Positions 57,329 to 64,000 of a DNA stretch of 64,000 nt are shown piece by piece. This DNA comes from Hoeflea sp. (GTDB lineage: Bacteria > Pseudomonadota > Alphaproteobacteria > Rhizobiales > Rhizobiaceae). A program made the translations under genes and the position numbers. Below the pieces are notes generated by a model, which was not told the DNA's origin, did no database searches, and saw nothing but the letters and a program-made list of their open reading frames with translations. Numbering within the stretch: the first letter of the stretch is position 1; each line of letters starts with the position of its first letter. The DNA is taken from the NCBI RefSeq assembly GCF_002733955.1, contig NZ_NVXQ01000004.1:124001-188000 (forward strand), given 5' to 3'.

Positions 57329-57613
57329 GGCTTCTTCGCCAAACCGGTCGGCAATCAGCGCCTCGAGTTCGGCCAGCACCTCGGCGGCCTGCCGGCCCTC
57401 GGCTTCGACCTCGATGAAGCAGCCGGTGCTGGCTGCCAGCATCATCAGACCCATGATCGAGGTGCCGCCGACGGTAGAGCCTTCGCGCGTTACCCGTACC
57501 TGCGCATCAAATCCCTCGACCGTTTGCACAAACCGGGCCGAGGCACGCGCGTGCAGACCACGCTTGTTTATGATCTTGAAGGTTTTGGACTGGAGAGCGG
57601 AATCTGAAGTCAT
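57326..57613 (-). CDS. ptsH: HPr phosphocarrier protein
   Basis: Small cytosolic phosphocarrier of 95 residues. The phospho-acceptor is His21 in KRGLHARASARF, and the regulatory serine for HPr kinase is Ser52 in GGTSIMGLMML. It belongs to a regulatory, not sugar-transporting, PTS in this group of bacteria: no EIIB/C permease is nearby. It overlaps the EIIA gene by four bases (ATGA). Confidence 0.95.
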   Translation of the reverse strand: MTSDSALQSKTFKIINKRGLHARASARFVQTVEGFDAQVRVTREGSTVGGTSIMGLMMLAASTGCFIEVEAEGRQAAEVLAELEALIADRFGEEA

Positions 57614-58011
57614 TTGCCGGTCAGAAGACGGCTTGCGACGTTGATGTATTTGCGGCCGGCATCCTGGGCATCGGCGAGGGCCTTGGGCATGTCGTTGGCC
57701 CCGCGAACGCCAGCCAGCTTGATCAGCATCGGCAGATTGACGCCGGCGATCACTTCGATACGGCCCGAATCCATCACCGATATCGACAGGTTTGAGGGTG
57801 TGCCGCCAAACATGTCCGTCAATATGATCACGCCATGGCCGGTCTCGACCCGCGATACCGCGCCAACAATGTCCAGCCGCCGCTGATCCATGTCGTCTTC
57901 CGGGCCGATGCAGACTGTTTCAAGAGCGGTTTGCGGTCCGACAACATGCTCAAGTGCATGCCTGAACTCTTCCGCGAGCTTGCCGTGGGTGACAAGCACC
58001 AATCCGATCAT
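57610..58011 (-). CDS. PTS EIIA component, mannose family
   Basis: Protein of 133 residues of the EIIA-Man (ManX/EIIA-PTS fructose-mannose) family. The phospho-acceptor His9 lies in VLVTHGKLAEEF, and the DMFGGTPSN segment is typical. With HPr and HprK it forms the incomplete regulatory PTS of rhizobia, taking phosphate from HPr and presumably controlling other proteins. It stands 157 bases after hprK. Confidence 0.92.
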   Translation of the reverse strand: MIGLVLVTHGKLAEEFRHALEHVVGPQTALETVCIGPEDDMDQRRLDIVGAVSRVETGHGVIILTDMFGGTPSNLSISVMDSGRIEVIAGVNLPMLIKLAGVRGANDMPKALADAQDAGRKYINVASRLLTGK

Positions 58012-58065
58012 TTTGCCTCCAGCAGCATGCGGTCAGCACCAGATTTGACCAAGCATGCCAATTGC

Positions 58066-58079
58066 TTCGCAGCTGCGAA
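58066..58079. repeat. 14-bp perfect palindrome upstream of the EIIA gene
   Basis: TTCGCAGCTGCGAA is a perfect palindrome 55 bases upstream of the EIIA start, in the 157-base gap after hprK. It could be an operator for an internal promoter of the EIIA-ptsH pair. No regulator is assigned. The rest of the gap shows nothing distinctive. Confidence 0.35.
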
Positions 58080-58168
58080 CAGTTTGAGACGCCATCTTGG
58101 ACAGAAGCAAGCGAAGTTCAAGCCAAAAAAAGTCACAAATGCGGCAAAGTGCCTGTCACCACTGACGA

Positions 58169-58636
58169 TCAGCCTAAAAACAGCTCAGGCCGGGCGGCCC
58201 GCAACCGCGCCAGCGGACTGGCTGCGCCATCGTGCCACAGACGCATAAGAGGCATTGCAACGCCATTGCACGAAAAGGTTTCAGAATCGGCCGGATAGCG
58301 GGTGTTTGCGGATGGTTCGGTCATCGCCACCGCGCAGTGAATCACGGCCCGGTCGAGCTGGCGGTAGCGGATCAGGCCTGTGCCGCGCAATTCCAGCAGG
58401 CTCTTTATCGGCTCGGGACAGGACGCGATGCAGCAGTCCCCATGGACCGAGAGGAATGTCCGGTCATCGGCGATCAGGGCTGCATTCCAGCCAAGCGCCA
58501 CCGCCTCGGAGAGGCAGGCAAAGGCAGTGCCGGATTTTCCCGATCCCGAGGCCCCCAGGAACAGGAGCCCGGTTTCGCCGACAACAATCGAGGTCGCATG
58601 CACGGCCTCGCCAGCGGGGGCAGAGATCTGCGTCAT
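58169..58636 (-). CDS. hprK: HPr kinase/phosphorylase, short alphaproteobacterial form
   Basis: Enzyme of 155 residues that phosphorylates HPr on serine. It has the Walker A GASGSGKSGTA at 28-38 but lacks the N-terminal domain of the Firmicute enzyme, which is normal in alphaproteobacteria and not a truncation. It overlaps chvG by four bases, so it is translated with the two-component genes. Confidence 0.9.
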   Translation of the reverse strand: MTQISAPAGEAVHATSIVVGETGLLFLGASGSGKSGTAFACLSEAVALGWNAALIADDRTFLSVHGDCCIASCPEPIKSLLELRGTGLIRYRQLDRAVIHCAVAMTEPSANTRYPADSETFSCNGVAMPLMRLWHDGAASPLARLRAARPELFLG

Positions 58637-60417
58637 TGGGTTTCGGCAGGCAGTTCGATGATGAACCGCGCACCCTGCCAGGTCCCGGCTTCGTCGCCAG
58701 GAATGTTTTCGGCCGTCAGGCTGCCATTATGGGCTTCAATGATCTGGCGGCTGATCGACAGGCCGAGACCCGAATTCTGGCCGAAATCCTCGCCATCGGG
58801 GCGATCGGTGTAAAACCGCTCGAACACGCGCTCGATCACTTCCGCCCGGATGCCCGGACCATTGTCCTCGATGAGAACCTGAACCGTGCCGCGGCGGCGG
58901 CGAAGGCGGATGGTGATGCGGCCACCGGTTTCCGGCACGAAAGAGCGGGCGTTCTCGATCAGATTGGTGACCACCTGTCCGAGCCTGAGATCATGGCCCA
59001 GCACGGTGAAGGCAGACTTGCCGGCATTGCGCTTGTCGATCTTCAATTCAATGGCGACTTCCTTGCCGCCGGAGCGGGTCTGCCGGGCGATATCGACCAG
59101 GTCCGTCAAAAGCTGGCGCATGTCGACCGCAACGCCATCCTGGCGCGCCAGTTCGGCATCCAGCCGCGAGGCATCGGAAATATCGCTGATCAGGCGGTCC
59201 ATGCGGCGGACATCATGCTGGATGACATCCATCAGCCGTTTGCGGGACTGCTCGTTGCGCGCCAGAGGCAATGTCTCAACCGCGCTGCGCAAGGATGTCA
59301 GCGGGTTCTTGAGCTCGTGACTGACATCAGCGGCAAAGCTCTCGATGGCGGCAATCCGGTCATAGAGCGCATTGGTCATGCCGCGCAGCGCCACCGAGAG
59401 GTTGCCGATCTCGTCCTGCCGTTCGGAGAAATCAGGAATTTCCTCGCGCACCCGGGCGCCGCGGCGAACCCGGACGGCAGCCGCCGACAGCCGCCTCAGC
59501 GGGGTGGCGATGGTGCTGGCGAGCAAGAGTGACAAGACGATGTTGACCATGGCCGCCACGCCGAACACCCGGAAGATGGCCATCCGTTCGGCATGGACGA
59601 TCTTGTCGATATCACCGGCCTGGGTCGACAGCAGCAATACGCCCAGTACCGCCCGGAAGCGCTGCACCGGGACGGCGACCGAGACGATCAGCTCGCCCTT
59701 GTCGGTCACCCGCACAACGGCGCCGCGGCCGCCGGTCAGGGCGTTCATAACCTCGGGATAGATCGAACCATCGGCGCCCGGCGGTTCGCGGTAAAACGGC
59801 AGATCGCGGCGCTGGAAGAAGCGGTTGAACCAGGTGGTGACCATTTCGGTCCAGCCGGGCGAGACCGCTTCAGCCGGCGGCAGGTCGTAGCGCAGGACCT
59901 GTCCGCTGGAATAGAGGTAGCGCGAATCCAGAATCAGGCTGGCGTCGTCATCATAGATCCGGGCCCGGGTCCGGGTCGGTGAGATCAGCCGGCGCAGCAC
60001 TGGCGCGACACGTTCCGGATTGATGGGAAAATCCAGGTTCTCGTTCGAATTGGTCGGCGAAATGCTTTGTCCCGCCTGCAGCTCCAGCAATTTTTCCGGA
60101 TCGATGGTGATGGAGTTTGTGTCGACCGAAGCCGAAGCCGCAACCGCACCGGCAATGATCTCGCCCTGGGTCAAGAGACTTTCGACCCGGGCGTCGATCA
60201 GGCCCTCGCGAAACTGGTTGAGGTAGAGAATTCCCGAGACCAGAACGATGAGCGCGGCCAGATTGAGAAACAGGATGCGGCGGGTCAGGCTTGAAAAGAT
60301 CAGGTGCCCGAACAGCCGGCGGAGCAGCTTGAGCGGGTGAGCCCAGCTGGTCAGGGTCCGGATATCCGAAGGGCCGGTGTCCTTTCCATCCGCATTGTCC
60401 TCGGTTTCAATGGCCAT
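58633..60417 (-). CDS. chvG: Sensor histidine kinase ChvG
   Basis: Membrane kinase of 594 residues. Two helices (about 46-66 and 284-306) enclose a periplasmic domain of about 215 residues; then HAMP, the H-box ADVSHELKNPLTSL with His367, and the ATPase domain (NLIENARSF, DNGPGI, GLGLSIS). ChvG (ExoS in Sinorhizobium) senses acidity and envelope stress and phosphorylates ChvI. In Agrobacterium it is needed for virulence and acid response; in Sinorhizobium for symbiosis. Confidence 0.95.
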   Translation of the reverse strand: MAIETEDNADGKDTGPSDIRTLTSWAHPLKLLRRLFGHLIFSSLTRRILFLNLAALIVLVSGILYLNQFREGLIDARVESLLTQGEIIAGAVAASASVDTNSITIDPEKLLELQAGQSISPTNSNENLDFPINPERVAPVLRRLISPTRTRARIYDDDASLILDSRYLYSSGQVLRYDLPPAEAVSPGWTEMVTTWFNRFFQRRDLPFYREPPGADGSIYPEVMNALTGGRGAVVRVTDKGELIVSVAVPVQRFRAVLGVLLLSTQAGDIDKIVHAERMAIFRVFGVAAMVNIVLSLLLASTIATPLRRLSAAAVRVRRGARVREEIPDFSERQDEIGNLSVALRGMTNALYDRIAAIESFAADVSHELKNPLTSLRSAVETLPLARNEQSRKRLMDVIQHDVRRMDRLISDISDASRLDAELARQDGVAVDMRQLLTDLVDIARQTRSGGKEVAIELKIDKRNAGKSAFTVLGHDLRLGQVVTNLIENARSFVPETGGRITIRLRRRRGTVQVLIEDNGPGIRAEVIERVFERFYTDRPDGEDFGQNSGLGLSISRQIIEAHNGSLTAENIPGDEAGTWQGARFIIELPAETQ

Positions 60418-60464
60418 GTGCGCTTATCGCCAAATCCCGCAGCCCGTGACGCTCAAAGCGGTTG

Positions 60465-61184
60465 TCATGCCGCTTCCTTGAACCGGTAACCGACGCCGTA
60501 AAGTGTTTCGATCATGTCGAAATCATCATCGACCATCTTGAACTTCTTGCGCAGACGCTTGATGTGGCTGTCAATGGTGCGGTCGTCAACATAGACCTGC
60601 TCGTCATAGGCCGCATCCATCAGCGCATCGCGGCTCTTGACCACGCCGGGACGCTGTGCGAGCGACTGCAGGATCAGGAATTCGGTGACCGTCAGGGTAA
60701 CGGGCTCATTCTTCCAGGTGCAGGTATGGCGCTCCTGGTCCATCACCAGATGGCCGCGCTCGAGCGACTTGGTTGGTGCCGCATCGGCCCGTCCCGGGGT
60801 TGCCGCCGCGGCGGCCTCGCGGTTGGCGGCCCGGCGCAACACGGCCTTGACCCGCTCGACCAGAAGCCGCTGCGAAAACGGCTTGGTGATGAAATCGTCG
60901 GCACCCATCTTGAGGCCGAAGAGCTCGTCGATCTCCTCATCCTTGGAGGTGAGAAAGATGACCGGGATGTCCGACTTCTGGCGCAGCCGGCGCAAAAGCT
61001 CCATCCCGTCCATGCGCGGCATCTTGATGTCGAAGATCGCAAGCTGCGGCGGACGCGCCTGCAATCCATCCAGTGCGGAGGCGCCATCGGTGTAGGTTTC
61101 AACACGATACCCTTCTGCTTCGAGTGCAATCGAAACAGAGGTAAGGATGTTGCGGTCGTCGTCGACGAGCGCGATTGTCTGCAT
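60465..61184 (-). CDS. chvI: Response regulator ChvI
   Basis: OmpR-type regulator of 239 residues. The receiver has LVDDDRNIL, the phospho-acceptor Asp52 in [11 protein letters not shown] and Lys in ITKPFSQR; the C-terminal winged helix includes [30 protein letters not shown] in part. The start ATG 61184 has GGAG nine bases upstream; longer frames to 61325 are not conserved. It lies 47 bases upstream of chvG and is divergent from pckA. Confidence 0.95.
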   Translation of the reverse strand: MQTIALVDDDRNILTSVSIALEAEGYRVETYTDGASALDGLQARPPQLAIFDIKMPRMDGMELLRRLRQKSDIPVIFLTSKDEEIDELFGLKMGADDFITKPFSQRLLVERVKAVLRRAANREAAAAATPGRADAAPTKSLERGHLVMDQERHTCTWKNEPVTLTVTEFLILQSLAQRPGVVKSRDALMDAAYDEQVYVDDRTIDSHIKRLRKKFKMVDDDFDMIETLYGVGYRFKEAA

Positions 61185-61527
61185 GTCTGTTGTCTCCATC
61201 ATCGTCTTGCACATCTCCAGGAAGTGCCCCCGCTTGTCCGGATATGCCGTTTGCAACGCCATTTCCGGATCCCGTGGCCACGTCCTTGGGGATAAAGTGA
61301 GAACAAAATGTGGCACAGTTCCCATCTCGAGTCATTCCCTCATCCCCAACTGCGTAAGCGGGCCATGCCAATTGAACCGATTTAAATATGTGCGGATTTT
61401 TTTAAATCGATTAATACACTGATTTCATTTACTATTTATCTCCCTGCATGTTGTTTTTTAAAATTTCGGTCCCTATGGTCCGGCGAAATTTGAACCTGTC
61501 CCGCGCTAGTACGAAAAGGAATCCGAC
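61185..61527. promoter_or_regulatory. Divergent control region chvI / pckA with two inverted repeats
   Basis: 343 bases, AT-rich from 61370 on. Repeat 1: CGATTTAAA (61378-61386) and TTTAAATCG (61401-61409), overlapping an AATCGATT palindrome (61405-61412) of the kind LacI-type proteins bind. Repeat 2: AAATTTCG (61461-61468) and CGAAATTT (61484-61491), 36 bases before the pckA start. In Sinorhizobium pckA is controlled by the LacI-type regulator PckR; a match here is only inferred. The pckA ribosome site is AAAAGGAA. Confidence 0.5.
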
Positions 61528-63141
61528 ATGAGTAAGGATTTGGGAGTGCGTAATCCATCCGCTGGAATTGGCCTGTGCGGCCTCAACACCACCGGTACGG
61601 TGCGATATAATACCGGCGAGGCAGAGCTGATCGAACTGGCCGTCGCCCGCGGCGAAGCAACGCTAACGGCCCATGGCGCGCTCCGGGCCCTGACAGGCCA
61701 GCACACCGGCCGCTCGGCCAAGGACAAGTTCGTTGTCCGCGACGACACCACCGAAGACCAGATCTGGTGGGACAACAACAAGCCGATGACGCCGGAGGCC
61801 TTCGACACGCTGCATGCCGACATGATGGCGCATGCCAAGGACCGTGACCTGTTCGTGCAGGATCTCGTCGGCGGCGCGGACGTTGAAAACGCGCTCAACT
61901 CGCGTGTTGTCACCGAATATGCCTGGCATGCCCTGTTCATCCGCAACCTGCTGATCCGTCCGGAGCGTGCGGCGCTTGCGGATTTCACCCCTGCGCTGAC
62001 CATCATCAACCTACCATCGTTCCGCGCAGACCCGGCGCGCCATGGCTGCCGTTCGGAGACGGTCATCGCGGTCGACCTGGTGCGCGGCCTGGTGCTCATC
62101 GGCGGCACCTCCTATGCCGGCGAAATGAAGAAGTCGGTGTTCACGGCACTCAACTACCTGTTGCCGGCCAAAGGCGTGATGCCAATGCACTGCTCGGCCA
62201 ATGTCGGGCCAGACGGCGACACGGCGGTGTTCTTCGGTCTTTCGGGAACCGGCAAGACCACGCTGTCGGCAGACCCGAAGCGCACCCTGATCGGCGATGA
62301 CGAGCATGGCTGGGGCGAGGACGGCGTGTTCAACTTCGAAGGCGGCTGCTACGCCAAGACCATCCGGCTGTCGCGCGAGGCGGAACCGGAAATCTTCGGC
62401 ACCACCGAACGCTTCGGCACGGTGCTGGAAAACGTGGTTCTGGACGAAAACCGGGTCCCTGATTTCGACGACGGGTCGCTGACCGAAAACACCCGCTGCG
62501 CCTACCCGCTGCACTTCATTCCGAACGCCAGCGAGACCGGCCGTTCGGGACATCCGCACAACATCATCATGCTGACCGCTGATGCGTTCGGCGTGATGCC
62601 TCCGATCGCCAAGCTGACGCCGGAACAGGCGATGTACCACTTCCTGTCGGGCTACACCGCGAAGGTGGCCGGTACGGAGAAGGGCGTGACCGAGCCGGAA
62701 GCGACATTCTCGACCTGCTTTGGCGCACCATTCATGCCGCGGCATCCATCGGAATACGGCGATCTTCTGCGCCAGCTGATCAATGATCACAAGGTCAATT
62801 GCTGGCTGGTCAACACCGGCTGGACCGGTGGCGCCTATGGCGAAGGCCAGCGCATGCCGATCAAGGCAACGCGGGCCCTGCTCAGCGGTGCGCTCGACGG
62901 TTCGCTCGACACTGGCGATTTCCGCACCGACCCGAATTTCGGATTTGCCGTGCCGGTTACGGTCGAAGGCGTCGACAGCGCGATCCTCGATCCGCGTTCG
63001 ACCTGGGCTGACAAGGACGCCTATGATGCCGCCGCCAACCGGCTGGTCGGCATGTTCATCGAGAACTTCGCCAAGTTCGAGGCCCATGTCGATGGTTCGG
63101 TGCTTGATGCGGCACCCGGCTTCAAGGCTGCCGCCGAATAA
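61528..63141 (+). CDS. pckA: Phosphoenolpyruvate carboxykinase (ATP)
   Basis: Enzyme of 537 residues that converts oxaloacetate and ATP to phosphoenolpyruvate, the entry to gluconeogenesis when growing on organic acids. Key motifs are the substrate site [15 protein letters not shown], the P-loop [13 protein letters not shown], and the metal-binding LIGDDEHGW. The length is normal for the ATP-dependent type. Its place next to chvI is shared with other Rhizobiaceae. Confidence 0.97.
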   Translation: MSKDLGVRNPSAGIGLCGLNTTGTVRYNTGEAELIELAVARGEATLTAHGALRALTGQHTGRSAKDKFVVRDDTTEDQIWWDNNKPMTPEAFDTLHADMMAHAKDRDLFVQDLVGGADVENALNSRVVTEYAWHALFIRNLLIRPERAALADFTPALTIINLPSFRADPARHGCRSETVIAVDLVRGLVLIGGTSYAGEMKKSVFTALNYLLPAKGVMPMHCSANVGPDGDTAVFFGLSGTGKTTLSADPKRTLIGDDEHGWGEDGVFNFEGGCYAKTIRLSREAEPEIFGTTERFGTVLENVVLDENRVPDFDDGSLTENTRCAYPLHFIPNASETGRSGHPHNIIMLTADAFGVMPPIAKLTPEQAMYHFLSGYTAKVAGTEKGVTEPEATFSTCFGAPFMPRHPSEYGDLLRQLINDHKVNCWLVNTGWTGGAYGEGQRMPIKATRALLSGALDGSLDTGDFRTDPNFGFAVPVTVEGVDSAILDPRSTWADKDAYDAAANRLVGMFIENFAKFEAHVDGSVLDAAPGFKAAAE

Positions 63142-63168
63142 GCTCAGCGATCATTGCTGCAAACTTTT

Positions 63169-63197
63169 ACAGGCCCCGTTGACCCAGCGGGGCCTGT
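63169..63197 (+). terminator. Hairpin after pckA
   Basis: ACAGGCCCCG and CGGGGCCTGT are perfect 10-base arms with a 9-base loop, starting 27 bases after the pckA stop. The following bases are CGCGCATTTT, so the T-run is poor; it may end or stabilise the pckA message. Confidence 0.6.
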
Positions 63198-63240
63198 CGC
63201 GCATTTTCGGCCGGTTCGAACCCCGGAAGGAGCACACGCC

Positions 63241-63909
63241 ATGGCCGAAACTGTTGCGCTTTCGCTCGCCCGGAAGCCGGACGCGGAGATGCTGGACGAG
63301 GCGCAAAGATTCTTCGAGCTGATGCAGGCGCGCCGCACGGTGCGGGATTTTTCATCCGATCCGGTGGATCCGGAGATCATCCGGCTGGCGGTCCGAGCCG
63401 CAGCGACAGCGCCATCGGGCGCCAATCAGCAGCCGTGGAGTTTCGTCGCCATCAGCGATCCCGAGACCAAGCGCGCCATCAGGCTGGCCGCAGAAGCGGA
63501 GGAGCGGGCGTTTTACGATGGCAAGGCGGGCGAGGAATGGCTCGGCGCGCTGGCGCATCTCGGCACCGACGCCGACAAGCCGTTCCTGGAAACCGCGCCC
63601 TGGCTGATCGTGATCTTCGGTCAGCGCTGGGGCACGGATGACGAAGGCCGCAAGGTCAAGCATTACTATGTGCCCGAATCGGTCTCCATCGCCATCGGGC
63701 TGCTGATTGCCAGCCTGCATTCGGCGGGACTGGCAACGCTGACGCACACACCTTCTCCGATGGGCTTTCTCAACCAGATCTGCGGCCGGCCCGACAATGA
63801 GAAACCGTTCGTGCTGCTGGTGGTCGGCCACCCGGCCGAAGGCGCGCGGGTTCCGGCGATCAGCCGCAAGGACGAGGATGAGGTTCTGTTCTGGAAGACA
63901 GCGCCATGA
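63241..63909 (+). CDS. Nitroreductase family protein
   Basis: FMN-dependent oxidoreductase of 222 residues. The N-terminal [15 protein letters not shown] and the [12 protein letters not shown] segment form the flavin site of the family; the [16 protein letters not shown] part is also typical. The substrate is not predictable. The start ATG 63241 follows AAGGAG; a longer frame from 63154 runs through the pckA terminator and is rejected. The stop overlaps the next gene by four bases (ATGA). Confidence 0.87.
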   Translation: MAETVALSLARKPDAEMLDEAQRFFELMQARRTVRDFSSDPVDPEIIRLAVRAAATAPSGANQQPWSFVAISDPETKRAIRLAAEAEERAFYDGKAGEEWLGALAHLGTDADKPFLETAPWLIVIFGQRWGTDDEGRKVKHYYVPESVSIAIGLLIASLHSAGLATLTHTPSPMGFLNQICGRPDNEKPFVLLVVGHPAEGARVPAISRKDEDEVLFWKTAP

Positions 63910-64000
63910 GCACTGACCCTCTCCATGCAGCGCGGGACATCGTTATCGCCGGTTGGGAGCTGAGCGAGAGTTTCATTCGCGCCTCCGGCCCCGGCGGGCA
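63906..64000 (+). CDS. arfB: Alternative ribosome-rescue factor ArfB, N-terminal part
   Basis: The first 31 codons are inside the window; it ends two bases into the Gln codon of the GGQ motif (FIRASGPGG, then CA). The start [20 protein letters not shown] and the coming Gln match ArfB/YaeJ, a release-factor-like hydrolase that frees peptides from stalled ribosomes. The ATG overlaps the nitroreductase stop by four bases. The C-terminal tail that binds the ribosome is outside the window. Confidence 0.85.
   Translation, partial: MSTDPLHAARDIVIAGWELSESFIRASGPGG

Noticed and set aside
57209-57330. Riboswitch (SAM or SAH type) before ahcY
   Set aside because: The leader is short and I see no pseudoknot-like pairing; the palindrome at the promoter explains regulation better.
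58169-58636. hprK as a truncated gene
   Set aside because: The short form without the N-terminal domain is the normal alphaproteobacterial HprK.

Overview
The window is 64 kb of GC-rich, densely coded chromosome from an alphaproteobacterium of the Rhizobiales. The evidence is the redox pair RegB/RegA (ActS/ActR), the acid-sensing pair ChvI/ChvG beside pckA and a regulatory HPr/EIIA/HPr-kinase set, a DivL-type cell-cycle kinase, AddAB, short alphaproteobacterial HprK, rhizobial AccD and DUF2852. The right half (phaZ to pckA) follows, as I remember it, the gene order of Sinorhizobium/Agrobacterium. The taurine genes fit a marine relative such as Hoeflea, but the genus is inference. No insertion sequences, phage genes, CRISPR arrays, rRNA or tRNA genes were seen.

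Regions, left to right. (1) 1-8.9 kb: the end of polA; a YnjBCD-type ABC transporter overlapping the helicase gene hrpB; RegB/RegA; the nuclease-like DNA repair protein MmcB. (2) 9-18.4 kb: a lipoprotein L,D-transpeptidase, malate synthase G, a hydantoinase/oxoprolinase-like protein, a cytochrome P450 and gyrB. (3) 18.4-30 kb: a taurine island with an ABC transporter (tauABC-like), taurine:pyruvate aminotransferase (tpa), its MocR-type regulator (tauR), sulfoacetaldehyde acetyltransferase (xsc) and a DctPQM TRAP transporter. (4) 30-34.5 kb: a TerC membrane protein, a GMC oxidoreductase with a divergent IclR regulator, and an orphan DegT aminotransferase. (5) 34.5-43.9 kb: phaZ, DUF2852, a YgjP-like metallopeptidase, trpF-trpB-flavodoxin-trpA-accD-folC, and trxA. 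(6) 44-55.6 kb, minus strand: divL, tsaE/kinase fusion, murU-like nucleotidyltransferase, addB and addA, almost without gaps. (7) 55.8-64 kb: ahcY, ptsH, EIIA, hprK, chvG and chvI on the minus strand, then divergent pckA, a nitroreductase and the start of arfB.

How the genes work together. Taurine enters by the ABC and/or TRAP system, Tpa makes sulfoacetaldehyde, and Xsc yields acetyl phosphate and sulfite; TauR is the likely activator. No phosphate acetyltransferase, alanine dehydrogenase or TauE-type sulfite exporter is present here. The MurU-like protein and the kinase half of the TsaE fusion look like the two steps of MurNAc recycling. HprK, HPr and EIIA form a regulatory PTS beside ChvG/ChvI.

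The best leads are intergenic: a 10-bp direct repeat with a 13-bp spacer in front of tpa (candidate TauR box), a 16-bp palindrome over the ahcY promoter (candidate SahR operator), a 46-bp imperfect palindrome after phaZ, and a compound palindrome upstream of glcB. Among proteins, DivL has Tyr in place of the phospho-acceptor His, TauC carries an extra extracytoplasmic domain of about 125 residues, AccD has lost three of four zinc-ribbon cysteines, and a flavodoxin-like gene separates trpB from trpA. I found no clearly new multi-gene system.
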